From: Siphonodentalium dalli
Lineage: Eukaryota; Mollusca; Scaphopoda; Gadilida; Siphonodentaliidae
DNA: 64,000 nt
Reading direction: 5' to 3'
NCBI GenBank assembly: GCA_032622095.1
Contig: CP136069.1
Coordinates: 7,148,036 to 7,212,035, forward strand
The position numbers and the translations under genes are program-made. Below are positions 11,241-22,828 of the stretch, in pieces; positions within the stretch are counted from its first letter, which is position 1; the number at the start of each line of letters is the position of its first letter. The notes below the pieces were generated by a model. It made no database searches. It was not told the origin of the DNA and worked only from the letters and a program-made list of their open reading frames with translations.

Positions 11241-13650
11241 AAATGAGGAAATAGGATCCAAGTTGCATGGCTTTTGTTCGCATTTGGGTAGCAACTTGCC
11301 CTGTGATGCCGGTCAATTTGTACCCTGCCTAACGTCGTCAGAGCTGGGTGGTTATGCCATCGGACTGCACACTTGGCGACCTGGGTTCGACCATCCTGAG
11401 ATTCTCGGTTTGGGATGTGTTCAACTTCTTGCTTTATAAGTTGTTGCTTCTTTCCATGTTCCATCCAGCTCTTTCGTGGTCACGGGCTTTGCTGGAGAAT
11501 GTCTATAGTCATTCATATCACTAGATTAGTATATGACTCTCGCCCTTTCATTTTCCTGACTTTTAAGACGTGTTCTGGACTGGTTCGGGTGCTCGAAAGG
11601 GTAAATATTTACATCTCGATTTGGGATAAAGAATCAGAGATAAACAAGCATACATGCTTTATCTCCGACCTCGCTGTGTTTCCGTAATAGATACGAATGA
11701 CATTGGGTGCGATGGAACTGTGGATTAACTGAGTCGGATTAATTCTTCGTTTCTGTTTGCTCATCCGTTTCATCTCACTTTAATAAGGACACCACCTACA
11801 GGTATGGTTGCCCAATAAACAGATATAGGGTTTATCCTCTCAATATGGTTGTATATTTTAGGTGGGTGCATTTGCATATCTTTTGTCTTCAGGTTGCTTT
11901 CAGTTCTAACTCAACATGGATTTCACTTTTGTTGTCCAGTCATACATAGATGAGTCCATTATCCATGGTTCGACATATGCTCAATTTCAGAACGTTGTTG
12001 ACATGAGGTCTAGTTCAGCACCCCGCTCGGGCTTAATGGGCAACACGGCGTATTAGCGTGGAAAAGAAGAACGAAATGGCTTCTGTGATATCGGCCTTTG
12101 CGTCTAATACGTCATTCTTCTTATGGGCTCGGTTGTCGGTACATAATGGTTTTGTTTTCCCTGATAGTGCTTGATTCGCTTAGTGCTCATTTAATATACT
12201 AAGCCAGGTCCTTTGCTGACCTCAGCGATTGCCAATGCAGGATAATGTTGCACCTATGGGGCAGCATATGAATCGTGTTGGGCACACTTCATAAAGCCGG
12301 ATGAAAATTCTTGCCAGATGCTTCTCCTCGTGCGAGATTCACTAGCATTGGGTGTCGTATGCCAGATCATATGATCCGCCCTCTCGATTCGCACTTCGGG
12401 CGATGGTTGTCTCCGGAACAGGGTCCCATTGGAGGGGCACCCCATCCTTACCAGAAGGGATACCTTGCGCCATCGACTCGTCGGGAACCAGTCAGCATAG
12501 CTCGAACAGTTGGGGCACGGTGGCCCTTGGTCTGCTTTTCATTACATACCTGCCGTCGGTTTCTGCTGGTTTTGGGCTTGTGCCACAATCCTGATGCATC
12601 GTTAGTACAATTTTTTTTTTTTGTGGATTTCCACCTTAATGACATTGGAATTTCGGTTCCTGGCTGCCTTTCTGTCATGGATTCAGTAGCCTGTGATTGG
12701 TCAGTTGGGTTTAACTGTGTTGGTGGGCATTTCCACATTTGGGAACGTCATCAGGGGAAAATGCCATGGCTTATTGCATCTTAGTCGGTCATATCTCAAA
12801 CTCCAGGCTTCAAACTAAGTTTTCTTCTGTGAAACTCCAATTCTGAGCCCTGTTCTTCATACGGCCTTAGCCTTGCAACGTATGTCCGTGTAATACCCAT
12901 TCGCTTCCCGGTCAGACTATTGGTCAATGATACCTCCTTATCGACAATGGCATGTCTCCAATTAGTTGGTGTCGGGCCCTTTTTTGGTAGCTTGCAGCTG
13001 GTTTTTCATCGGGCTCTCATCGTGTACTGTGACACGGCCCAACCCACTCAAGATTTGGTTCGGGGGTTGGTTCTATTGTTTTTAAGGGGGGTCTTCGTTA
13101 TTACTTGCGGCTTTTGCTGCCTGGGTTAGCCTGTTAGGTGCGTTATTAGTATTCAGCCATCCCTGGGTTTAAAATACCCGGCTGGGGATTTCCTGTCAAC
13201 GGGTATTTTTCTATTTCCATTTCCTTAGAACATGGACGCTTCTCCCCTTTCGGGGGGGGGGGGGGGGGGGGGGGGGGGGGTGTTACATGTACCTTTCCCG
13301 CCAAGTACTCGGCTGATACATTATTAGCCCTAAGTTCCGATGCGAATGTCGTCTCCGTCTCCATGTCTTCTGAAGCTATTTACTTTACTTGCAGGGGTCT
13401 TAAACTCTTAAGTGGCCACTTTTTGTTCGTTTGAGCTTGCTGACAGGTATTAGTTTTAGGATGTAATATTACATTGGCTTTTGGTCCTATTGTGCATGTG
13501 TATATATATATATGTATATACATATATATCTATATGTATGTGCATGTATATGTATATATTGTAGGTTATCAGGTCAATCCAGTTCTTTGATTCAGATGCA
13601 TTGCAGTGTTTTTGTTTCCTCGTGGCCTCCACCTGTTAGAAAATTCTATT
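11240..13650. other. Less AT-rich interior of the insertion, no recognised gene
   Basis: Base composition looks visibly less AT-rich than the surrounding introns. Short open frames exist on both strands (for example 12311-12784 +) but none shows a recognisable domain. A poly-G run occupies 13252-13280, and a tatatatgtatat-type microsatellite occupies about 13500-13560. Confidence 0.5.
13252..13280 (+). repeat. Uninterrupted 29-base G run
   Basis: Seen directly. Such a run can form stacked G-quadruplexes and is also a sequencing-error hotspot, so its exact length is uncertain. Confidence 0.9.
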
Positions 13651-13696
13651 CTTTACCATATAGTTCAGTGGGCAAGATACCTTTGACGGAGATACA

Positions 13697-14021
13697 ATAT
13701 TTTCCAAAATAAGTAAAATATATATCTCCTAGAAGTATCTTGCCCACTGAACGCTGAGCTCCCTCCCAGGGTTTCGCACCCACCCCGCTCACGAGGAATG
13801 TCCTACTGGGGATAAAAAATATGGCGAATACTTCACTACGTGTCAGAAATCACGTGATTACACGTGTCATGAACATGTCAGAGGATATGTACCATAGAAT
13901 TTCGTACCGTTTTTTTTCAACTCGGAGAGTTAACCCTTCCTACTTGGGATAATATACCATATAGTTCAGTGGGCAAGATACTTCTAGGAGATATATATTT
14001 TACTTATTTTGGAAAATATTG
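13697..14021. mobile_element. 325-bp fold-back element at the insertion's right end
   Basis: The first 57 bases (aatattttccaaaataagta through cccactgaac) are the exact inverse of the last 57 (gttcagtgggcaagatactt through ggaaaatatt). The interior holds the 170-bp block shared in inverse with 7568-7737. Confidence 0.8.
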
Positions 14022-14095
14022 TTTCCAACTAAATCCTGAAAAGTAACCCATAATTCTGCTGTGGTTAAGGAGTCAATTACTTAGGGCATTACTGT
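14022..14095. mobile_element. 3' arm of the split palindromic MITE
   Basis: The stretch tttccaactaaatcctgaaa through gggcattactgt matches the 3' arm of the intact MITE at 63552-63732 and pairs with the loop fragment at 7523-7552. Confidence 0.75.
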
Positions 14096-14158
14096 AGTTT
14101 GATATTTATGAAATAGGCACCATCACATTCATTTAATTTATTATTCTCATTTTTGCAG

Positions 14159-14343
14159 TGAAACATCTCAAAGATTCCACTGCTCTGATGGTGAGTGGAG
14201 CATGTGTTGCCCTGGGTGATGTAGGCAAGACTTCTGCTTTACCACTCGCAGATGGTGACAAAGCTGATGACAAGAAAATAACGAAGATATCCATGATCAG
14301 TACTCTCATTTCATTGGTCAAATCAAGCAAAGAGAACAAGAAG
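14159..14343 (+). CDS. ECPAS: ECPAS/ECM29 exon 3
   Basis: The exon completes the split valine codon and continues KHLKDSTALMVSGACVALGD, then a lysine- and aspartate-rich loop, ending LISLVKSSKENKK. In vertebrate ECM29 I recall the equivalent (A)CTALGEIGRNG followed by a variable loop and SSKETNK, in the same order. The acceptor is a clear tract ending ttttgcag at 14151-14158, and the donor is gtgggt at 14344, phase 0. The exon is 185 bp, the longest in the window. It sits just after the ~6.5 kb insertion and the MITE arm that fill intron 2, and no junction duplication is visible here. The GACVALGDVG segment has the small-residue pattern of a HEAT inner helix. Confidence 0.9.
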
Positions 14344-14380
14344 GTGGGTTAATATTTTCTTCAATATAGTCCAGTATATT

Positions 14381-15078
14381 AGGCCAAAAAAAAAAAGTGT
14401 TTTGGTTCTCGGGCAATTTTTTTTTCAAATCAATGAGGGAGGGAGGGTTTTATTTTTATTTTTTATTTTTTTCTGCGCATAGTAAGCATGGACAAAGATA
14501 CCTTCCTCTGTCTAGTAATAACCAGAAAGGTAGAGGGAACTGTTATGCATATAAACTCATTTAGTCTTATATAAAAATGACATTGTACTACCAGTGTATG
14601 ACTGGGATTACCTAACAATATATAATGCCCCTGACATTAACTACTGTTATTGTTGTCTAAAAACTGATAACTCCCCATTCTAATATGTGATCCTGAATTT
14701 AGTCCTGTGCCTTTCAATTGTATAAAGTTACAATTAGTGTAAGTTGTTCACAATGACTAATTGTAAGAAGAGCATGAGGATCAGCTAATCATTTTCTTAA
14801 TTGTAGTCATCTACTTTATGTTGTAAGCCTGCAAGTCACTTTTTAACACATTACATGTTAGAGCTCAATGCACACTAATATTCAACACATATCTGCTATG
14901 GACATGTTGATTAAATCCTCAAAAAAAATTTTTTTTTTTTTTTTTTTTTTCAATTTTTTTTTTCTCGTAATTTTTTTGTCGTAACATCGGGCATTGCAAT
15001 AAAAAGGCCTAATGCGGCCCTTTTTATTCAATGCGGCGGTGCCTGAGAACCAAAACCTTTTTTTTTTTTGGCCTTATA
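14381..15078. mobile_element. About 0.7 kb TIR element in intron 3
   Basis: The left end ggccaaaaaaaaaaagtg then ttttggttctcgggc is the near-inverse of gcctgagaaccaaaacc then tttttttttggcc at 15040-15072. Poly-A/T runs lie at 14921-14963. No coding frame recognised. Confidence 0.65.
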
Positions 15079-15219
15079 GTCAAGTTTTTTATTTCAATCA
15101 TAAAACCACCGATATTGGAAACACATAATGAATTTAGACATCTTATACAATTTCTTATCAAATAAAATTGAATCACCAGCCTCGATTCGCGAATCAAATT
15201 TTGAAGCTTCTTTATATTA

Positions 15220-16386
15220 CAGTAAAACCTGTCTTGAGAGACCACCGTCAACGGCGACCACCTGCTATTTCCGACTGCATTTCCTGTTCACCGACTGGTT
15301 TATTCTATATATCACCTTCAATGTGCGACCACCTGTCAAACGCGACCGCGACCACCTAATATTTGGTTCAAAACACGAATTTCACCTGCATTGAGAGACC
15401 ACCCCAATTTATTAACGAAGAACGAAACAGAAACATCGGTTAAACTGATACAACCGGATATGAGTGATCGTCTTCTTCATCAATTTATCTAACCGCTCTG
15501 GCAGAGCAACCTCACTATACAAATGTGTGTATACAGTATACAGTTAAACATTAAATGATAAATAGACACAAAATCCTCTCTGATGGACCCAAATGTCGCA
15601 TACACAAATATAAAAATATGAAAGTCGTTGAGTTAAGAGTTTGAAGTTTGAACAAGCCCGTGTCACATAATATTAGTAAGCGAAACCGAAAGTAAAAAAT
15701 ACGGAATTTACAATATGACAAATGGACTCGTCTTCACGTTTACGTTGCACAGTGCGACTCAATGTTATTATTCAATGTATGCGTGGTATTAGCTGATATT
15801 TAATTGGCTTCTGACTGGAGGCCATTAACAAATTGGTCCTTTGTTAAAGAAGACATGGTTGCATATATGTTTTGACAAATGATTCAATCAGCTCGTTGGA
15901 GAACAATTAATTAATATAATGAGGGATTATGAGGGATGCCCAAACTGTGAAAAATGGTTTTGGTGGATGCGTGTCCCGCGGCTTACTTAATGTAAATATA
16001 CTCGTGTTGTCCTATAAAATCATTTGATAGTTTATGGCTGGCAGTTTGTAAGTTCTTAAACTTCAATCATGTATGTTTTTCTAAATATGCAACTCCACAG
16101 AAAAAACGTAAAATTCTCACTCTTGAGGAAAGAATCAACGTGATGAACAAGTCTGAAAAAGGTCTAAGTGCACGAAAAATATCATTTGAACTATCTGTTG
16201 GCATGACGCAAATTTAAAATGAGATTATATCTTTGTGCTTTTTGAATAGCTGATCCATGTTCTAATCAACAATCTTACGGTACATAATTTAACTTTTTTG
16301 GTATACCACTCTATTGGAAGACCACCTGTCTTGAAAGAAAATTTTTTACCAAAAAAATGGGTGGTCTCTCAAGACAGGTTTTACTG
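15220..16386 (+). mobile_element. pogo/Tigger-like DNA transposon remnant
   Basis: The 1,167-bp element has perfect 27-bp terminal inverted repeats beginning CAGTAAAACCTGTCTTGAGA (15220-15246 and 16360-16386). It is flanked by TA on both sides, as expected for the Tc1/mariner/pogo superfamily. Several gaccacc motifs lie within both subterminal regions, a typical transposase-binding arrangement. Only the start of a transposase remains (see 16101-16217), so the element is an internally deleted, non-autonomous copy. It sits between exons 3 and 4, in gene orientation. Confidence 0.88.
16101..16217 (+). pseudogene. N-terminal fragment of a pogo/Tigger transposase (HTH domain)
   Basis: The frame reads KKRKILTLEERINVMNKSEK, then GLSARKISFELSVGMTQI and a stop. 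This is the start of the Psq/CENP-B N-terminal helix-turn-helix domain, typical of Tigger transposases (K-R-x-LTLEEKxxVI...G-x-S-x-x-xIA). The family normally continues with a second HTH and a DDE catalytic domain, both absent. Gene remnant only, no expected function as transposase. Its position inside perfect TIRs with TA flanks supports the call. Confidence 0.8.
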
Positions 16387-16390
16387 TATA

Positions 16391-16581
16391 TATATTTCTA
16401 CATTTCACTTTCAGACCAAAGAATTTGAAATTTAGAACAAGATTGTCAACCTCATATTCCTTTTCATTCACAAGAAGGGTGATTTGATTTGAAACTATTC
16501 AAATTATGTTAGTGACTCAAATCATATCGAATCACCAATTTTGTATAATATGTATATTTCTACATTTCACTTTCAGACCAA
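16391..16581 (+). repeat. Duplicated exon 4 acceptor, 162 bp apart
   Basis: The sequence tatatttctacatttcactt then tcagaccaa at 16391-16419 recurs at 16553-16581, where it is the real acceptor and first exon codons. The 133 bases between them are not repeated. The upstream copy leads into a TAG after six codons. Confidence 0.92.
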
Positions 16582-16678
16582 GGAAAGTGCTATATCCTGT
16601 TTGGGTTATGTTTGTGTTGGTGAAGAGAATTTCCCTCATCGGAAATATGTTATCGAGCAGCTCATGGGATGTGTAGAG
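16577..16678 (+). CDS. ECPAS: ECPAS/ECM29 exon 4
   Basis: Thirty-four codons, phase 0 at both ends, reading TKESAISCLGYVCVGEENFP and ending IEQLMGCVE. This corresponds to the vertebrate ECM29 segment I recall as [20 protein letters not shown]...GLMDSVE, including the conserved LGY-xx-VG and FPH motifs. The acceptor is cactttcag at 16568-16576 and the donor gtaatc at 16679. The whole acceptor region, including the first bases of the exon, is present in a second copy 162 bp upstream (16391-16419). That upstream acceptor would read TKEFEI and then a TAG, so only the downstream site is productive. The upstream neighbour is the pogo-like element at 15220-16386, which ends five bases before the duplicated segment. 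Confidence 0.92.
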
Positions 16679-19617
16679 GTAATCATTTAACTTTTTTTCT
16701 AAATGGATTTTTCCATACAGTTATAGTTATAGTATACATTGGAATGGTCAATTATTCATTTGGAGGGATGTTCAGGTTATAACGATCCCGCTCGGCGCGC
16801 TAGCGCTGAGCTCGGGTCGTGTATAGGTAACAGGCGGGCATACATACTTGTGACGTCACACATAATTTACAGTATACCGTGTAGGAGAAATTTTTAGCGA
16901 GACAACTTTTTTGTGAAAAAAAAAAGAAGTGACTTCCGGCAGCGGTTTCACAAAATCGCGGAATGAGATATGAAACGAATTTGCTACTTCACAACTTCCG
17001 ATATGTGGCAATGGACAACTGAAGTATTTATTTATTTATAAACAGTAAGTTGTTATGAATATGTCCTGCATAGGTTCATATTAGATCAGTTTCATTTGTT
17101 AGCTAAATGAAGGCAGTTACAGATTTGTCTCTGCGGGCCAGAATCCAGACATGACTGAATGTGTCATGTCGTCTTCGCGGATAACTGATTTCACCTCACT
17201 ATAGACATCTATTGATTTATTTAATGATTGAGAGTTTAACGGCGTTTTAGCCGCTATATGCCATATATCACGACCATATTGGATATATAAACGCAGACAC
17301 GCAGTTCAATTACTATTTATATTATACCGGTTTGATTTAGTACTGTGTATTAAATTTTAGCTACCTTACTACTATTTAAATTTGTGCAGTACTATTTTTC
17401 GCACACCCATTGGTGCACAAATTTAAAACTGAGTGAAAAATAATACGACTGAAAAGTTTATCTTATTTCCACGGGGAAAATAAGATATGGCAATTGCTTG
17501 TAAGAATCAAACACATATACCAGAATGAAAGCAGAAAAACTGTCGCTAAGCCTTACAAGCGCTTGCGTCTGGGCGATTTATGAGGCTGTGAGCTACAGCG
17601 AGTGCATGGTGCTAATTGCCAGAATTGTTTGGGTATAAAATAAAAAACGATATATAAAGGAGGGAACAATATAATGTTTTGATATGATTTAAGACTGACT
17701 CAATGCATGTTCCAGGACACGTCTGCACACAATTAAAATTAATAATGTGCCAGACAAAAATTATGCGAAATACCAGCCAGACATGTCAGTTTCTCAAAAG
17801 CAATCATAATATAAATGACGTCCGAAAGCAGTGCAGGTGCTAATAAGATTTTGCCATAAAGTGACAACCATTCAATTGAGTTAAGCGTCGGCTCTTTACT
17901 TTGATGTACCGATGTGACGTCACACAAAGGAAGGTCTTAAAGAAGTCATAAACTAATGGATGTCACAACCTATAATGGATGTGTCGGATTAACACACAGG
18001 AAACGAGGCTGCATTTCATTTGATTTTTTCACACGTTTGATCCGCGAAGGCATTGGTAATCGACACTAGAGAAATAATAGAGTTTAGTTGTTGCATAATA
18101 TAACAAAATGAGCTTTAATAGCACGGAAGTGATAAACTTATATGCCTTTGGGAAGAAATAGATATTGTTTAAACTGTTAGTACTTCCAACCAACTATCTG
18201 CATGGATCCATGCATCGACTAACAGCAATATATTTTGCTCTAATTTCAATTATGTATTTTAAGTCACTATTACATTGACTTTGTACATTCAACGATGCCG
18301 GTTTATGTAGTCGAATATCGTTAGAGTCTATAATACACATGTCAGACAGAACTGCTCCTTCAAATCTAATTTCCCAATGTCTGATTTCTTGACACCTTGT
18401 ACATAATTATGGAAAAAGAATGAGTAGAATCATTTGAAACAAGAAACTTGTATACCGCATCGAAACGATAATTACTGAATCCGGTATAATATTGTAGAAG
18501 GTAGGATTTCTTTGAGACGTTGTCTACCGAAAAAGAACGGTGGTGATTTGTTTGCGTCATTGTTCTGTTTTCTTGTCCCTCTTGGATACGAAAGTTATTT
18601 TAGCTTCCGAAATATATATAAGCTGTATTAACCTACCTTTGTTTGAACAAACATGTATTCCTTGTAATCCTGTCGATATTGAAGTTTCCGTGACTTTTGT
18701 TGCACGGTCTGATCCAACGTAAACATCGTTCATTGTTAGTTTTCGGCTTCGAAAAAGGGCCAAATATCACCGTTGATTTATCGTTAGAATCCGACTCCAA
18801 ATTTGTTTATATAACCACAGTCACTATTACAAGATGCATACGCACACGTTGGCATCTTTAAAATCTCGGAAAGAAGTTATATTATCGTGTTAAACAGCGT
18901 TTTATAACGAGTGAAAATGCATCCCCAAGAGGTTCTATTGTTTGGTAAGGGGACGTCCTTGAACTTCGTTCGCTGCAACGCGATTGGTCAGTTACCACTG
19001 TCTGTCAATAATCTGAGGTTCGTCAATTGTGTTCATATATAAAGATTTAACTATATCATAATGATTATTTAAAGCACTAGTATTCAATAAAATATAATTC
19101 TTACTATTATGATGGGGTCGTTCTATATGCCTTGCATATTATCATATTATGAGCAGACGACTGACAGATGAAAAGCTGATACAAGTGCAGAAGGATTTCT
19201 ATTCATTGGTGGGAAATGTTCAGATAATAAGATCAACAAACGTCAAGTTATAGATAATATATCAATTTAAAGACATATTATTGACTTGTTGGGGTGAGTG
19301 AAACTGAATAGTTAGTATTCAGGCGCTATGAAAACTGGAGGATTGTATCATTCTACTAACATCGATGAAAATCTCAAACAAATCGACTGCACCACTCCAT
19401 AGAAAACATCGTCCGAACTAAGCTCATATTTGTAAATATTTACATCTTGATTCAGGACACAACTATCGGCGATTAACTAACACAAATGATTTCGCCATCG
19501 AGAGTAATTGCATTTAATTAATATAAAAGAATGATGGCATGTGTTGTCAATTTGAATTAATATTCATAAAAAATAACTACTTTGAGCAAGATTATTCTCA
19601 ATTTCTATTTGATCACC
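16679..19617. other. Intron 4, first part: no gene recognised
   Basis: About 2.9 kb of mostly unique, AT-rich sequence. A CpG-containing imperfect palindrome (ctcggcgcgctagcgctgag) lies near 16787. Two tgtgacgtcacac palindromes, which include the CRE core tgacgtca, lie at 16849 and 17912. An inverted repeat (aaatttgtgca / gcacaaattt) lies at 17378-17430. Confidence 0.5.
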
Positions 19618-19625
19618 CTACCAAA

Positions 19626-20069
19626 CAAGCCTGCAAATAGCGTGTCTGTCATATGCAGAATGAGGTCCCCAGAGGGTGAATTTAGTGACGCTATCCCGCA
19701 TAGCGGGCTAGCATCACTAAATTACCATCTGGGGACCTCATTCTGCTTAGGCCTTCAACTGATATGGCAGACCTAGGATCAGATTGAAGTTCCCCAGTTG
19801 AAGTTGGTGATGTTCACCCATTGGGCACCTCAATTATGAATTTTATCTTCTGCAAATTAGGGGATATAGAAACTTCCTAGAAGGAAAATGTAACTAAAAA
19901 CAATTTTAATTTAATGCTATAGATACTTTCCAGAAGATGAAGCCTAAGCAGAATGAGGTCCCCAGAGTGTGAATTTAGTGATGCTAGCCCGCTATGTGGG
20001 ATAGCGTCACTAAATTCACCCTCTGGGGACCTCATTCTGCAAATGACAGACACGCTATTTGCAGACTTG
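19626..20069. mobile_element. hAT-like MITE with hairpin pair, 8-bp TSD
   Basis: The element starts caagcctgcaaatagcgtgt and ends in the near-inverse acacgctatttgcagacttg. It is flanked by the 8-bp direct repeat ctaccaaa (19618-19625 and 20070-20077), as in hAT-superfamily insertions. Each end carries a long hairpin of gcagaatgaggtccccagag type. The interior is non-coding. Confidence 0.85.
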
Positions 20070-20138
20070 CTACCAAAGTGTTTCACATCACTTCAAGTTT
20101 AAATTTTAAATTTCTGCTGGCAATGTTATACTTCCTGA

Positions 20139-20690
20139 GTCTTGCCGATTTTTGTATCAACCTATATTTCCTTGATCATTTAATGATTATAATAATGTGA
20201 TACATTGATGGAAAGAGCTCTAAGAGCCCTGTGCCTATGCATTCTCTTATATATGCGAGTCGACCATAGGTCGCCTCGCATATATAAGAGAATGCATTGG
20301 CCTAACAATTTTTTATCATTTGTTTTTATAAATTTTTCTTACAATTTTTAGGACATAAAATAAAAAACATCCATTACCCTGCAGGGAGCCCCACACATAT
20401 ATAGAAGCATATAGAAGAGTGTCGTCTGCTCATGTTTGTCTGGGGCTCTGTATGGGTGAAATTATAAAATTGTTAAAGAATACAAGAAATAATTAATAAA
20501 ATTGTAAAAAATTGTTAGGCCAATGCATTCTCTTACATATGCGAGGCGACCTATGGTCGACTCGCATATATAAGAGAATGCATTGGCACAGGGCTCTTAG
20601 AGCTATTTCCGTCAATGTATCACATTATTATAATCAATAAATTTGAAAAATGATCAAGGAAATATAGGCTGATACAAAAATCGGACTTGT
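20139..20690. mobile_element. Composite palindromic MITE (second TTAA-type family)
   Basis: The ends cgatttttgtatcaacctat and its inverse gatacaaaaatcgg bound mirrored segments (gtgatacattgatggaaaga / atttccgtcaatgtatcac), two 68-bp gccaatgcattctcttata hairpins and a middle module ccctgcagggagccccacac. The same module recurs at 61910. The terminal TTAACCCTTTCAGTGCC seen in other copies is missing here. Confidence 0.75.
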
Positions 20691-20806
20691 ATAAATAATG
20701 TATTGTTTGCCCGATATGAAGTGTAATCCCATATAGGTACGACAATACATTATTAGTTTTTCTGTGATTTTGATAATCAGTTCATATATATTTTAATATT
20801 ACTTTG

Positions 20807-20914
20807 ATGACTGCGACAGGTGGCGGCAACGTGGTTGATTGTGATTCTTCCAATTTAGTTACAGAATTTGCTAGTCATGTGAATGAAATATTAGATGAAT
20901 CTTATGTGGAGTGA
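20807..20914 (+). CDS. Weak candidate: 35-codon frame with poly(A) signal downstream
   Basis: The frame starts MTATGGGNVVDCDSSNLVTE and ends NEILDESYVE, then TGA. An aataaa lies about 25 bases after the stop, and a possible acceptor (gactgcgacag) lies at 20809-20819. It could be the last exon of a nested or retrotransposed gene, or chance. I recognise no family. Confidence 0.12.
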   Translation: MTATGGGNVVDCDSSNLVTEFASHVNEILDESYVE

Positions 20915-21337
20915 ACTGGATGTCAATGCATTGTCAATAAAGATATGTTTATGTTTTTTGGCTTACAAAAATTAAAATAATTACCAAGATAACCAACATT
21001 CAACATTTCTTCTTTAAAAAATGTTTTATCGCGACAAATATTGAAAATTAATAAAATAATTATGTTTGCTGTCCCTCTAAAACATCAAAATGATATGAAA
21101 TAATTAAATGGCAAAATCAATATTAAACAAAATGGGGGTATACAGTTTTGCACCTGTCTGTCCATCCGTCTGCGGAGGCGTCCGTCTAGCCATACATCCG
21201 TCCAATGACTGTTATGTCATAACTTGAACAGTAGTGCTCTGTTCTCAATGTAATTTGGTATGGCTGTTCACTACTATGATGACATTCAATGGAGTGTTCA
21301 ATCGTTTTGTTCTGGTTTTCTGTTCTAGAGTTATTAT

Positions 21338-21901
21338 CAGGGTTCGTGCTGACATTGGCAAATGGCAAAAATAATTCACATTTGGCAAAAAATATTTTCA
21401 TTTGTCAAAAGTTTTGGCAAGTCACTTTTTAATTCCTCAAGAAAGTTTTAAAATATTGGTCAATCAATAACATATGCATTTCAGGAAACTTTTACAATAT
21501 AATTGTATTGGTGGTATTTTATAAGGTTTAGGAAAAGTTAAAACCTCTATTAATACACAGTTAATCTGATAGCATTAGTTTTGAGGTGAAGTGGTGGAGG
21601 GATTACCTTCAATTAGTGGTGTTTACATAGCTAATCATCTTATAATGTGCCCTTCTGATGAAGCAACCGTTCCACCATGTTATTGTTCGGTGATTTGATT
21701 TATTGTTGTATGATAAACCACAATAGAGATGCGAGTATAATTATTAACTGCTTTCCTATCGATATCAAAAGTCGTTCAAAAAGACATAAGGCTGCAGATA
21801 ATCGGGTAAAGTATTGGCAAATGTTAAAAGAATTCGGCAAAAAATATTTTCATTTGGCAAATTATTTGGCAAAAGTAAATTTCAGTCCAACGCAGACCCT
21901 G
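21338..21901. mobile_element. Non-autonomous hAT-like element with 8-bp TSD
   Basis: The 564-bp element begins cagggttcgtgctgac and ends gtccaacgcagaccctg, imperfect inverted ends, and is flanked by the exact 8-bp repeat gttattat (21330-21337, 21902-21909). Internal tggcaaaaaatattttcatt occurs twice in the same orientation. It interrupts a gggggtatacag/gtccgtccg-type repeat (21131-22025). Confidence 0.85.
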
Positions 21902-22032
21902 GTTATTATCTATGATTATCTGAAAATGTTGGCTTTTTGGTCCGTCCGATGTCTGTTCAGGTCTTAACTTCAACAGCAGTGCTCGGATCTCAGTGAAATT
22001 TGGACTGGATTATTATAATAAGGATATTCAAT

Positions 22033-22224
22033 CAAGCCTTGAAATAGCGTGTCTGTCATTTGCAGAATGAGGTTCCCAGAGGGTAAATTTAGTGATGCTA
22101 CCCCGCATATCGGGCCAGCATCACCAAATTCACCCTCTGGGGACCTCATTCTGCTTACACCTCAGCAGAATGAGGTTCCCAGAGGGTGAATTTGGTGATG
22201 ACAGACACCCTATTTCAAGGCTTG
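22033..22224. mobile_element. hAT-like hairpin MITE, right side deleted
   Basis: Ends caagccttgaaatagcgtgt and tatttcaaggcttg match the 62729-62981 copy. The second hairpin is truncated at ggtgatg/acagacaccc, and no target duplication is visible. Confidence 0.75.
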
Positions 22225-22248
22225 ATCATGAGTGATATAGACTAACGA

Positions 22249-22828
22249 ACCACTGTCCATATATTACACAGGTCACTGTCCATATACTAGACATGCTACT
22301 ATCCATATATTACACAGGTCACTGTCCATATATAACTCGTGCCACTGTCCATATACTACACGTGCCACTGTCCATATACTACACATGCCACTGTCCATAT
22401 ATTACACGTGCCACTGTCCATATACTACACATGCCATTGTCCATATACTACACATGCCATTGTCCATATATAACACGTGCCACTGTCCATATACTACACA
22501 TGCCACTGTCCATATATTACACAGGTCACTGTCCATATACTAGACATGCTACTATCCATATATTACACAGGTCACTGTCCATATATAACCTGTGCCACTG
22601 TCCATATACTACACGTGCCACTGTCCATATACTACACATGCCACTGTCCATATATTACACGTGCCACTGTCCATATACTACACATGCCATTGTCCATATA
22701 CTACACATGCCATTGTCCATATATAACACGTGCCACTGTCCATATATTACACATGCCACTGTCCGTATATTACACGTGCCGCTGTCCATATATTACATGT
22801 GCCACTGTCCATAGATTACACGTGTCAC
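22249..22828 (+). repeat. 23-bp minisatellite, about 25 copies
   Basis: The unit is cactgtccatatactacaca then tgc, with variants acgtgc, aggtca and tagacatgct. A block of about 240 bp is itself duplicated (22290 and 22530). It ends about 28 bp before exon 5. Confidence 0.95.

Larger units (their letters stand above)
7553..14021. mobile_element. About 6.5 kb insertion bounded by inverted repeats (unclassified)
   Basis: Positions 7568-7737 are nearly identical to the reverse complement of 13810-13980 (about 170 bp, a few mismatches). In addition, 7553-7593 is the inverse of 13654-13694, and 13697-13753 is the inverse of 13965-14021. The shared terminal motif is tatcttgcccactgaac. The outer flanks are the two parts of one MITE, which supports insertion. 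No recognisable transposase, integrase or polymerase was read in the interior; the stretch 9800-13400 looks less AT-rich than its surroundings. It may be one large element or nested related elements. Confidence 0.6.

Noticed and set aside
12311-12784. 157-codon open frame in the large insertion
   Set aside because: No recognisable domain; the region is less AT-rich, which lowers stop frequency, and overlapping frames on both strands are also open.
18366-18763. Two abutting minus-strand frames as a possible gene
   Set aside because: They are in different frames, short and without recognised domains or splice signals.
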